Assembly: GCA_945919165.1 (NCBI GenBank)
Contig: CAMEIZ010000121.1
Span: 1 to 5,185 of the forward strand
Direction: 5' to 3'
DNA: 5,185 nt
DNA from: an uncultured Traorella sp.
Lineage (GTDB): Bacteria; Bacillota_I; Bacilli_A; Erysipelotrichales; Erysipelotrichaceae
Shown: piece after piece, positions 1 to 5,185 of the stretch
How positions within the stretch are numbered: position 1 is the first letter of the stretch
How the letters are laid out: the number at the start of each line of letters is the position of its first letter
Notes under the pieces: model-generated
Told to the model about the DNA's origin: nothing
The model's database searches: none
What the model saw: the letters and a program-made list of their open reading frames with translations, nothing else
Translations under genes and position numbers: made by a program

Positions 1-595
1 AAAATACACCTATAAAAAAACCCAAACTCAATTCATTTTCAAACATAAACAGTTTCCAGAATAATAATGATCCTAAAAAGCCGAAAATCCAGCCGCCAAT
101 ACTTCCTTCAATGGTCTTTTTCGGAGAAATTCTTTCATTTAGCTTATGTTTACCAAAAAAGCGTCCGCACAAATAAGCAAACGTATCACATGTATAGGTT
201 GCCACAATGATCAAAGTCATATAACGAGGTGCTGCTGTATAGATATTCTGTACAGCATTTCCCACTAAAATAAAGAATCCCATAAAACTCATGCATAAAA
301 AGGAATCCTTTGGTGTAAAACGTTCATGGTAAACCGGTAAAGCCAAAAGCACAAGGAATACCATTCCCACATAAGGAAATACCAGTCTGTCCGGAAGATA
401 TAAGCCGATTACTTCCAAAATTACCAGAAAGATGACAAAGAAAAGAGGCAGTTTATCATCACTCAGTTTTGAAAACTCATAGGTTCCCACGGCAACAATA
501 AACAGAATTAATCCTTCCATCAAAATACCGCCATAAATCAAACATGGTATAACCACAGCTAAAATAGCCAGCATTGTCAGTAAACGTGTTTTCAT
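1..595 (-). CDS. cdsA: Phosphatidate cytidylyltransferase CdsA, N-terminal 198 residues (runs off the window)
   Basis: CdsA is an integral membrane enzyme that makes CDP-diacylglycerol from CTP and phosphatidate, the branch point of phospholipid synthesis. The frame is open from the ATG at 595 to base 1, giving 198 residues of a protein that is usually about 260-280. It is strongly hydrophobic with several membrane segments (roughly residues 5-35, 50-67, 72-88, 99-118, 126-146 and 166-183). The diagnostic stretch is visible: CDTFAY at 136-141, GRFFGKHKL at 144-152 and SPKKTIEG at 157-164. The C-terminal family signature with its acidic metal-binding residues lies outside the window. The start is set by GGAGGT at 601-606, 5 nt upstream, and by an ATGA overlap with the uppS stop, which implies translational coupling. 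The identification is firm; completeness cannot be judged. Confidence 0.95.
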   Translation of the reverse strand, partial: MKTRLLTMLAILAVVIPCLIYGGILMEGLILFIVAVGTYEFSKLSDDKLPLFFVIFLVILEVIGLYLPDRLVFPYVGMVFLVLLALPVYHERFTPKDSFLCMSFMGFFILVGNAVQNIYTAAPRYMTLIIVATYTCDTFAYLCGRFFGKHKLNERISPKKTIEGSIGGWIFGFLGSLLFWKLFMFENELSLGFFIGVF

Positions 596-1290
596 TTTAA
601 ACCTCCAAAGCGTCGATTGCGATGATTGTATTCTTCAATACATAAATCAAACTGTTTTTCATCAAAATCAGGCCATGCACAAGAAACAAAAATCATTTCA
701 GCGTAAGCAATCTGCCAAAGCAGAAAATTTGATACCCGCACTTCTCCGCTTGTGCGAATCAATAAATCAATATCCGATGTTTCACTCATCAAATGCTCAC
801 TGATCATCGTTTCATCAACTTTTTGTATCTTCCCGCTTTTGATATCTTCAATCATATTATTTACAGCATAGACAATTTCTCTTCTGCCGCCGTAATTTAC
901 AGCTAAACAAAGATTTAAACCGGTATTCATTTTAGTCTGTTCTACTGCATTTTCAATAACTTTTCGTGTTGCTTCAGGAAAACGTGTCAATTCCCCAATA
1001 TAAGTAACTCGGATATTTTCTCTTTTCAGCTCATCAATATATTTCTTAAAAAACATGCTTGGAAGCTTGAACAAATAATTTTTTTCTTCTTCCGGACGAG
1101 CCCAGTTTTCTGTTGAAAAAGCATACAGTGTCAGACTTTTCACATGATGTGCATTGGCATACAGAGCAATCGTACGAATATTTTCACTTCCTGCCAAATG
1201 TCCGGCAGTTCTTGGTTTGCCCTGTGCAGCAGCCCATCTTCCATTGCCATCCATAATAATTGCGATATGACTTGGATATTCAAGTGACAT
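592..1290 (-). CDS. uppS: Undecaprenyl diphosphate synthase (cis-prenyltransferase)
   Basis: UppS condenses isopentenyl diphosphate onto farnesyl diphosphate to give C55 undecaprenyl diphosphate, the precursor of the lipid carrier that MraY uses in the same cluster. The protein has 232 residues, slightly shorter than E. coli (253) or B. subtilis (260). All family motifs are present: IMDGNGRWA with catalytic Asp at residue 14, RTAGH at 27-31, YAFSTENW at 56-63, NYGGRREI at 132-139, and RTSGEVRVSNFLLWQ at 179-193 followed by AYAE at 195-198. The Arg and Glu residues there match the diphosphate and Mg binding positions of E. coli UppS. The ATG at 1290 is chosen because AAGGAGGG sits 5 nt upstream. 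An in-frame GTG at 1317 has no ribosome site and falls in a hairpin. The gene ends in TGA overlapping the cdsA ATG. Confidence 0.97.
   Translation of the reverse strand: MSLEYPSHIAIIMDGNGRWAAAQGKPRTAGHLAGSENIRTIALYANAHHVKSLTLYAFSTENWARPEEEKNYLFKLPSMFFKKYIDELKRENIRVTYIGELTRFPEATRKVIENAVEQTKMNTGLNLCLAVNYGGRREIVYAVNNMIEDIKSGKIQKVDETMISEHLMSETSDIDLLIRTSGEVRVSNFLLWQIAYAEMIFVSCAWPDFDEKQFDLCIEEYNHRNRRFGGLK
601..606 (-). promoter_or_regulatory. cdsA ribosome binding site inside the end of uppS
   Basis: GGAGGT lies 5 nt before the cdsA ATG and is made from the Gly-Gly codons near the uppS C-terminus. It fixes the cdsA start at 595. Because the start overlaps the uppS stop as ATGA, the two genes are probably translated in a coupled manner. 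Confidence 0.85.
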
Positions 1291-1295
1291 GGTTT

Positions 1296-1303
1296 CCCTC
1301 CTT
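1296..1303 (-). promoter_or_regulatory. uppS ribosome binding site
   Basis: AAGGAGGG, an excellent match to the anti-Shine-Dalgarno sequence, lies 5 nt before the ATG at 1290. It decides the uppS start against the longer GTG reading at 1317. Confidence 0.9.
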
Positions 1304-1311
1304 AATACAAA

Positions 1312-1327
1312 ACCCACATCTGTGGGT
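1312..1327 (-). other. Short hairpin between frr and uppS
   Basis: On the minus strand ACCCAC pairs with GTGGGT around the 4-nt loop AGAT, a perfect 6-bp stem beginning 4 nt after the frr stop codon. It is followed by TTTTG on the minus strand. Read on the plus strand, the same stem is followed by ATTTTT. The stem is short and the U tract after it is only about four bases, so on the minus strand it is at best a weak, leaky terminator. It may instead be an RNA processing or 3'-end stabilising element between frr and uppS. Structure is seen; function is inferred. Confidence 0.5.
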
Positions 1328-1331
1328 ATTT

Positions 1332-1907
1332 TTAGATTGACATAATTTCTTTTGATTTTTCAGCAACAATTTCATCCACTTTCTTTGTGAATTCATCTGT
1401 CAGCTTCTGAACTTTTTCATTTGCTTTTTTAACTTCATCTTCAGTCAGTTCTTTGTTTTTCTTGATCGCATCATTAGCTTCACGGCGAATGTTACGAATC
1501 GCTACTTTTGCGTCTTCGCCTTCTTTGCTGGCATCTTTACTTAATGCACGACGTGTTTCTTCAGTTAAAGCCGGAACATTTAAACGAATACATTCACCAT
1601 CATTCATTGGCGTTAAACCAATATTGGCAGCATTAATCGCTTTTTCAATATCTTTTAGAATAGATCTGTCATAAGGTTTAATGCACAGCTGTCTTCCTTC
1701 TACAACTGAAATAGAAGCCATTTGATTGACAGGAGTAGGACTTCCATAATAATTTACTTCTACTCGTTCAAGTAAATTGGGATTAGCACGTCCGGTACGA
1801 ATTTGAGACAAATGTGAATTTAATGCATCAATTGCTTTATTCATTTTAGTTTTTGCTTGATCTAATGTTACCTGCATATTATTTTTACTTGCTGATGGTT
1901 GTTCCAT
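1332..1907 (-). CDS. frr: Ribosome recycling factor
   Basis: Frr, with EF-G, splits the post-termination ribosome in the cytoplasm. From the ATG at 1907 the protein has 191 residues against the usual 185. Conserved segments include IRTGRANP at 36-43, YYGSPTPVNQ at 53-62, PYDRS at 78-82, NIGLTP at 95-100, PALTEE at 112-117, AIRNIRREAND at 137-147 and the C-terminal KLTDEF and KEIM. The start is fixed by AAAGGAG at 1914-1920, 6 nt upstream, which lies inside pyrH; the two genes overlap by 23 bp. Compared with B. subtilis Frr, the match begins near residue 11 (a second in-frame ATG at 1877), so the overlap-encoded N-terminus is about ten residues longer than usual. The insert before LTEDE is about three residues shorter. 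A TTG at 1910 is in frame but too close to the ribosome site. Confidence 0.96.
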   Translation of the reverse strand: MEQPSASKNNMQVTLDQAKTKMNKAIDALNSHLSQIRTGRANPNLLERVEVNYYGSPTPVNQMASISVVEGRQLCIKPYDRSILKDIEKAINAANIGLTPMNDGECIRLNVPALTEETRRALSKDASKEGEDAKVAIRNIRREANDAIKKNKELTEDEVKKANEKVQKLTDEFTKKVDEIVAEKSKEIMSI

Positions 1908-2589
1908 CAACTTCTCCTTTCACTGCTTTTAATATATTTCCTTCTTTATTCATATTGAAAACAACTAAATCAATGTCATTGTCCATGCACATGGTTGTAG
2001 CTGTCATATCCATCACATGAAGATTTCGATTGATTAGTTCCAGATAAGTAACCTGTTCATATTTCACAGCATCACTTACCAGTTTTGGATCTGCACTATA
2101 TACGCCATCAACACCGTTTTTCGCCATCAAAATCACATCGGCCTTGATTTCACTAGCTCTTAGGGCTGCTGTTGTATCCGTTGAGAAATACGGATTTCCT
2201 GTTCCGGCTCCAAAAATCACAACTCTTCCTTTTTCAAGATGACGCAGACACTTTCTCAAGATATACGGTTCTGCAACCTTATTCATGGAAATTGCTGTCT
2301 GAACTCTTGTCGGTACGCCAATCTGTTCCAAAGCATTTTGAACGGCCAAAGCATTAATCACCGTTGCCAGCATTCCCATATTGTCTGCCTGAGTTCTTTC
2401 AAGACCCATTTCTTCACAAACCTTGCCGCGGATAAAGTTTCCTCCGCCTACTACAATTGCCAGTTCAACTCCTTCATCATGCACCTGTTTGATTTCCTGT
2501 GCCAGTTTTTGCAGCACAATTGGATCAAACGCATGCTTTTCTGATGAAAGAGCTTCTCCGCTCAATTTCAATAAGACACGTTTATACAT
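1885..2589 (-). CDS. pyrH: Uridylate kinase (UMP kinase)
   Basis: PyrH phosphorylates UMP to UDP in the cytoplasm, feeding UTP and the UDP-sugar precursors of peptidoglycan. It belongs to the amino acid kinase fold; bacterial members are hexamers, typically controlled by GTP and UTP. The protein has 234 residues, close to the usual 235-245. Visible motifs are KLSGEAL at 8-14, VVGGGNFIRG at 46-55, DNMGMLAT at 69-76, GAGTGNPYFSTDTTAALR at 127-144 and KNGVDGVYSADP at 157-168. The ATG at 2589 is preceded by a modest AGGT 8 nt upstream and by its own promoter in the 73-nt gap after murD. In B. subtilis and many other bacteria pyrH follows rpsB-tsf; here it follows murD. Its last codons contain the ribosome site and start codon of frr. 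Confidence 0.97.
   Translation of the reverse strand: MYKRVLLKLSGEALSSEKHAFDPIVLQKLAQEIKQVHDEGVELAIVVGGGNFIRGKVCEEMGLERTQADNMGMLATVINALAVQNALEQIGVPTRVQTAISMNKVAEPYILRKCLRHLEKGRVVIFGAGTGNPYFSTDTTAALRASEIKADVILMAKNGVDGVYSADPKLVSDAVKYEQVTYLELINRNLHVMDMTATTMCMDNDIDLVVFNMNKEGNILKAVKGEVDGTTISK
1914..1920 (-). promoter_or_regulatory. frr ribosome binding site embedded in pyrH
   Basis: AAAGGAG lies 6 nt before the ATG at 1907 and is formed by the Lys-Gly-Glu codons of the PyrH C-terminus. It is the only good ribosome site near frr: the ATG at 1877, which better matches the normal family N-terminus, has only AT-rich sequence before it. Confidence 0.85.
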
Positions 2590-2660
2590 AATTGTTACCT
2601 ACTACTTTCTTTTTTCATTATACTTGAAATCAGCTTCTTTCTCAACTCAAAGTAACAATT
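2590..2660. repeat. 9-bp inverted repeat bracketing the pyrH promoter
   Basis: The plus strand has AATTGTTAC at 2590-2598 and its exact reverse complement GTAACAATT at 2652-2660, with 53 nt between. On the coding strand the first arm begins 2 nt after the murD stop and the second arm lies between the pyrH ribosome site and its ATG. The promoter boxes lie between the arms. The repeat is seen directly; any regulatory role is inference. Confidence 0.6.
2617..2645 (-). promoter_or_regulatory. Predicted vegetative (SigA-type) promoter for pyrH-frr-uppS-cdsA
   Basis: A -35 box TTGAGA (2645-2640) and a perfect -10 box TATAAT (2622-2617) are separated by exactly 17 nt. Transcription would start near 2610, leaving a leader of about 20 nt before the pyrH ATG. 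It lies in the only sizeable intergenic gap of the window, so the downstream block can probably be transcribed independently of the murE-mraY-murD genes. No terminator is visible after murD, so read-through from upstream is also likely. Confidence 0.8.
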
Positions 2661-2662
2661 TT

Positions 2663-3973
2663 CTAATCAGAAGCGATAATTTTCAAGCATTCCTCTCTAA
2701 ACAGATCGCCTCGCTGCTCGTAATTATCAAACTGATCATAGCTGCTGCAGGCAGGTGATAAGAGAATCACATCATTGGTTTCTGCCATCTGAAAAGCTTG
2801 TCTTAAGGCCTGGCTCATGGTTTCAGTTTCCGTTGCATGACTGAATTGTTCAGCTATTTTTTGTTTCGTCTGACCAAAAGCAAAACAGTGTTTCACTCGA
2901 TTGTCATATTCCTTCATTTCATCAAACGAAATACCTTTATCTTTGCCGCCGGCCAAAAGCAGGATATTCTTCTCAAAGCTAGCTAAGGCAATACAAGCAG
3001 CCTGTGTATTCGTAGCTTTGGAATCGTTATAGAATCGAATACCGTTTTTTTCACCAATATATTCAATACGATGTTCAATTCCCTTAAACGATGTCAGGGC
3101 TTGTTCAATATTCTCAAGTGAAACTCCCATCTTAAAGGCCATCGCAGCCGCAATCATGGCATTAGATACATTATGCATGCCCACAACCTTTAAATCCTTG
3201 ATATAAAATAAGTGATGATCCCACAGTCTTGCTTCGCCATTTTGAAGATAGAGATCCACATCTTGGCGAACAAGTGAAAAATCAATGATTTTACAGCCAA
3301 TATTTTTAGCATATTTCATGACCAGCTCATCATCCACATTGCGAATAAACCAATCCTCTTCTTTTTGATTCATAGCAATCCGCATTTTAGATTCATAATA
3401 CGATTCAACACTGGGCATATAGTCCAAATGATCAGGTGCCAAATTACAAACAACACAAACCTCCGGATGAAAATCTTCAACACCAAGCAGCTGGAAATTA
3501 CTAAGCTCTAAAGCTACATCCTTTTCTTCATTCTCACACGTTAAAGCCCATTCACTCAAAGGAGTGCCAATATTCCCAGCTGCAATGGCCTTTCCATTTT
3601 TTTTCAAGCATTCATACAGCATACTGGTAATGGTTGTCTTTCCATTCGTACCTGTGATTGCACCATAATGAAACTTTTTCGCAAAACGATAAGCTATTTC
3701 AATTTCCGTATAAATCTTGATCTGATGTTCTACAAAAAAGCGAATCAAATCCGTTGTATAACGAATTCCCGGATTTTTCACCACAAATTCAATATCCGTA
3801 TTCTTTAAAAACTCAGGATGCCCATTGTCATAAACACAGATACCCAGCTTTTCAAGTTCTTTTTTTTCATTGATGGGCTTCATATCCGTTAAGATCACAT
3901 CATAACCGTGTGCCTTCAGCAAACGGCTTGCCGCTATTCCGCTTTTCGCAGCCCCTACTACTAAAACACTCAT
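2663..3973 (-). CDS. murD: UDP-N-acetylmuramoyl-L-alanine--D-glutamate ligase
   Basis: MurD is the cytoplasmic ATP-dependent ligase that adds D-glutamate to UDP-MurNAc-L-alanine. At 436 residues it is normal length (E. coli 438). The three Mur-ligase domains are visible. The N-terminal nucleotide-sugar domain starts with VLVVGAAKSG (3-12). The ATPase domain has GTNGKTT at 108-114, NIGTPL at 134-139, Mg-binding Glu in ELSNFQL at 156-162, PDHLDY at 180-185 and the likely carbamylated Lys at 196. The C-terminal domain has EHRIE at 300-304, NDSKATN at 316-322, AGGKDKG at 341-347 and SPACSSYDQF at 406-415. The second Ser of the usual ELSSFQL is Asn 159 here. The ATG overlaps the mraY stop as ATGA, with only a G-rich GGGGG 4 nt upstream, so coupling to mraY is likely. 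The stop is TAG. Confidence 0.97.
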   Translation of the reverse strand: MSVLVVGAAKSGIAASRLLKAHGYDVILTDMKPINEKKELEKLGICVYDNGHPEFLKNTDIEFVVKNPGIRYTTDLIRFFVEHQIKIYTEIEIAYRFAKKFHYGAITGTNGKTTITSMLYECLKKNGKAIAAGNIGTPLSEWALTCENEEKDVALELSNFQLLGVEDFHPEVCVVCNLAPDHLDYMPSVESYYESKMRIAMNQKEEDWFIRNVDDELVMKYAKNIGCKIIDFSLVRQDVDLYLQNGEARLWDHHLFYIKDLKVVGMHNVSNAMIAAAMAFKMGVSLENIEQALTSFKGIEHRIEYIGEKNGIRFYNDSKATNTQAACIALASFEKNILLLAGGKDKGISFDEMKEYDNRVKHCFAFGQTKQKIAEQFSHATETETMSQALRQAFQMAETNDVILLSPACSSYDQFDNYEQRGDLFREECLKIIASD

Positions 3974-4929
3974 AGAACCCCCAAAATGTAACCAAGAAGT
4001 GCAAAACCAAGTTCAATGCACCAAAACATCAGCACAACACTTTTTTCATTCATACCGCCCAGTTCAAAATGATGATGAAGAGGTGCCATTCTGAAAACTC
4101 TTTTCTTTGTCAGCTTAAAGCTGGTTACCTGAATAACGACACTCAATGCCTCTAATACAAAGATTCCTCCAATAATCACAAGAAGAATTTCCTGTTTCAA
4201 AACCATTGCGACAGCAGCCAAAAGACCACCCAAGGCCAGACTTCCCGTATCTCCCATAAAAATCTTAGCCGGAAAGAAATTATTCTTCAGATAAGCTAAA
4301 AGGCTTCCAAAGACCGCCATTAAAAAGACAGCCAACTGAATTTCATTTTGCATGATACAGAAAAGAATAAACGGAAACAGGGCAATCAGCACACAGCCGC
4401 TGGATAATCCATCCAGTCCATCTGTCAGATTCACAGCATTGCTTTCTGCCGTAAACATAAATAAAATCAAGAAGAAATATAAAAGACCCAGCTGAATTTC
4501 CACATTCAAAATCGGGATGATAATACCAGTTGATGAAACACTGTGCATCATCCAAAAAATCACCATCGCCAAAATCACCTGCATCAATAATTTAGCTTTA
4601 GGAGATAACCCGTCATTGTTTTTCTTGACAACAATCAGAAAATCATCAATAAACCCAATCAAGGAATAACCCACATAAGATGTGATGACCACCTGAATCT
4701 TAACATTCAAATACGCAAAGGGCATCAAAATCAAAAGTACCAGCAAAGGAACCAGTACAAATACAACGCCGCCCATTGTTGGCGTTCCCTTTTTAGCCAA
4801 ATGACTTTTTGGTCCCTCCTGGCGAATACTCTGTCCGAATTTAATTTTATGTAAGAAGGGGATCACCAGCGGATACGCCACTAAACTGATGATCAAACTT
4901 ATTGTCAGTGCTGCAATCAATATCTTCAT
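3970..4929 (-). CDS. mraY: Phospho-N-acetylmuramoyl-pentapeptide transferase
   Basis: MraY is a polytopic membrane enzyme that transfers phospho-MurNAc-pentapeptide from UDP to undecaprenyl phosphate, giving lipid I. From the ATG at 4929 it has 319 residues (B. subtilis 324). About ten hydrophobic segments are spread along it. Family motifs are FGQSIRQEGPKSH at 31-43, GTPTMGG at 48-54, the aspartate pair in GFIDDF at 92-97, NAVNLTDGLDGL at 164-175, MGDTGSLALGG at 225-235 with the third catalytic Asp at 227, and PLHHHFEL at 283-290. The start is chosen because AGAGG at 4939-4943 lies 9 nt upstream; an in-frame TTG at 4938 sits directly against that site and is unlikely. The murE stop is 1 nt upstream and the gene overlaps murD by ATGA. 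Confidence 0.97.
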   Translation of the reverse strand: MKILIAALTISLIISLVAYPLVIPFLHKIKFGQSIRQEGPKSHLAKKGTPTMGGVVFVLVPLLVLLILMPFAYLNVKIQVVITSYVGYSLIGFIDDFLIVVKKNNDGLSPKAKLLMQVILAMVIFWMMHSVSSTGIIIPILNVEIQLGLLYFFLILFMFTAESNAVNLTDGLDGLSSGCVLIALFPFILFCIMQNEIQLAVFLMAVFGSLLAYLKNNFFPAKIFMGDTGSLALGGLLAAVAMVLKQEILLVIIGGIFVLEALSVVIQVTSFKLTKKRVFRMAPLHHHFELGGMNEKSVVLMFWCIELGFALLGYILGVL

Positions 4930-4930
4930 T

Positions 4931-5185
4931 TTACTCAACCTCTTTCAACTTTAAGATACATTCTTTATCATTATAGGGAGTTTTTCTTCCGTTGGCAATC
5001 AGAAATTTTTCACATCCCTTACCGGCAACCAGTATTATATCATGAGCTGAAGATAACTTAAATGCTTCAAAAAGTGCATTTTCTCTTTTTTCAATCACTT
5101 GTACATGATCAAAACGATGTAATTGCATATCGCTCACAATCTGTTCAAAAGGCTCATTTCGATTGTTATCTTATGTCACAATGAC
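4931..5185 (-). CDS. murE: MurE C-terminal part, 5' end outside the window, with an in-frame TAA at 5171-5173
   Basis: MurE is the cytoplasmic ATP-dependent ligase that adds the third amino acid (meso-diaminopimelate or lysine) to UDP-MurNAc-L-Ala-D-Glu. Only the end of its C-terminal domain is here. The frame reads VIVT, then TAA, then DNNRNEPFEQI, matching the family pattern in which VVVT-x-DNPR is followed by an acidic stretch. VAGKGCEKF further on matches the usual VAGKGHE, and about 79 residues follow the stop, as expected from the E. coli protein. Homology continues on both sides of the TAA in one frame, so this is a point nonsense codon and not a frameshift. DNNR replaces DNPR, and GKGCE replaces GKGHE. 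Without the upstream sequence I cannot say whether the gene is a pseudogene or the base is an error. If the stop is real, the piece could at best be translated from the GTG at 5137 or the ATG at 5128. Confidence 0.8.
4939..4943 (-). promoter_or_regulatory. mraY ribosome binding site at the end of murE
   Basis: AGAGG lies 9 nt before the ATG at 4929, within the last codons of murE. It decides the mraY start against the TTG at 4938, which would leave no spacer. Confidence 0.7.

Noticed and set aside
1291..1317. Longer uppS start at GTG 1317
   Set aside because: It lies in the hairpin, has no ribosome site and would place the strong AAGGAGGG inside the gene; the ATG at 1290 matches the usual N-terminus.
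1453..1674. Plus-strand open frame of 73 codons
   Set aside because: It lies wholly antisense within frr, has no ribosome site or recognisable protein, and the minus-strand gene is certain.
2172..2758. Three overlapping plus-strand open frames opposite pyrH and the murD end
   Set aside because: They are antisense shadows of pyrH, the promoter gap and murD; the translations look like low-complexity antisense products with no family resemblance.
4343..4555. Minus-strand open frame of 70 codons inside mraY
   Set aside because: It is another frame of mraY, whose own translation carries all family motifs.
4930..4938. Longer mraY start at TTG 4938
   Set aside because: The AGAGG site directly abuts it, leaving no spacer; the ATG at 4929 is properly spaced.
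5171..5173. Reassigned TAA codon as the explanation for the murE stop
   Set aside because: TAA is used as the normal terminator of murE, pyrH and frr in this window, so recoding is not supported.
1..5185. CRISPR array, tRNA or rRNA gene, insertion sequence, riboswitch or other accessory system
   Set aside because: The window is almost fully covered by housekeeping genes; I saw no spaced direct repeats, transposase, RNA-gene signatures or long leader.

Overview
The window is an ordinary bacterial chromosomal segment in which every recognisable gene lies on the minus strand. In transcription order (high to low coordinate) it reads murE (3' end only) - mraY - murD - pyrH - frr - uppS - cdsA (5' part only). 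The base composition looks AT-rich. Shine-Dalgarno sites are strong and purine-rich, genes are packed with ATGA or short overlaps, and the murE-mraY-murD order without murF between murE and mraY is the Bacillota arrangement. I infer a low-GC Bacillota, possibly an Erysipelotrichia-type gut bacterium. The genus cannot be fixed from the sequence.

Region 1 (about 5185 to 2663) is a piece of the division and cell wall (dcw) cluster: the C-terminal part of MurE, MraY and MurD. MurE ends 1 nt before mraY, and mraY overlaps murD by ATGA. MurE carries an in-frame TAA at 5171-5173, exactly where the family has the residue before its DNPR motif, so the gene is either broken or misread near the end of the window.

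Region 2 (2590-2662) is the only real intergenic gap. It holds a near-consensus vegetative promoter (TTGAGA, 17 nt, TATAAT) for pyrH. A 9-bp inverted repeat brackets that promoter; its second arm touches the pyrH start codon.

Region 3 (2589 to 1) is the conserved pyrH-frr-uppS-cdsA block. frr starts inside pyrH, a small hairpin lies between frr and uppS, and uppS overlaps cdsA by ATGA. No stretch over 300 bases lacks a gene.

The genes fit together biochemically. PyrH supplies UDP and hence UTP for UDP-sugar precursors. MurD and MurE build the UDP-MurNAc peptide. UppS makes the undecaprenyl carrier, MraY joins peptide precursor and carrier into lipid I, CdsA makes CDP-diacylglycerol for phospholipids, and Frr recycles ribosomes. 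I found no mobile element, CRISPR array, RNA gene or convincing novel system. The best leads are the murE nonsense codon, the promoter-bracketing inverted repeat and the direct joining of dcw genes to pyrH without rpsB-tsf.
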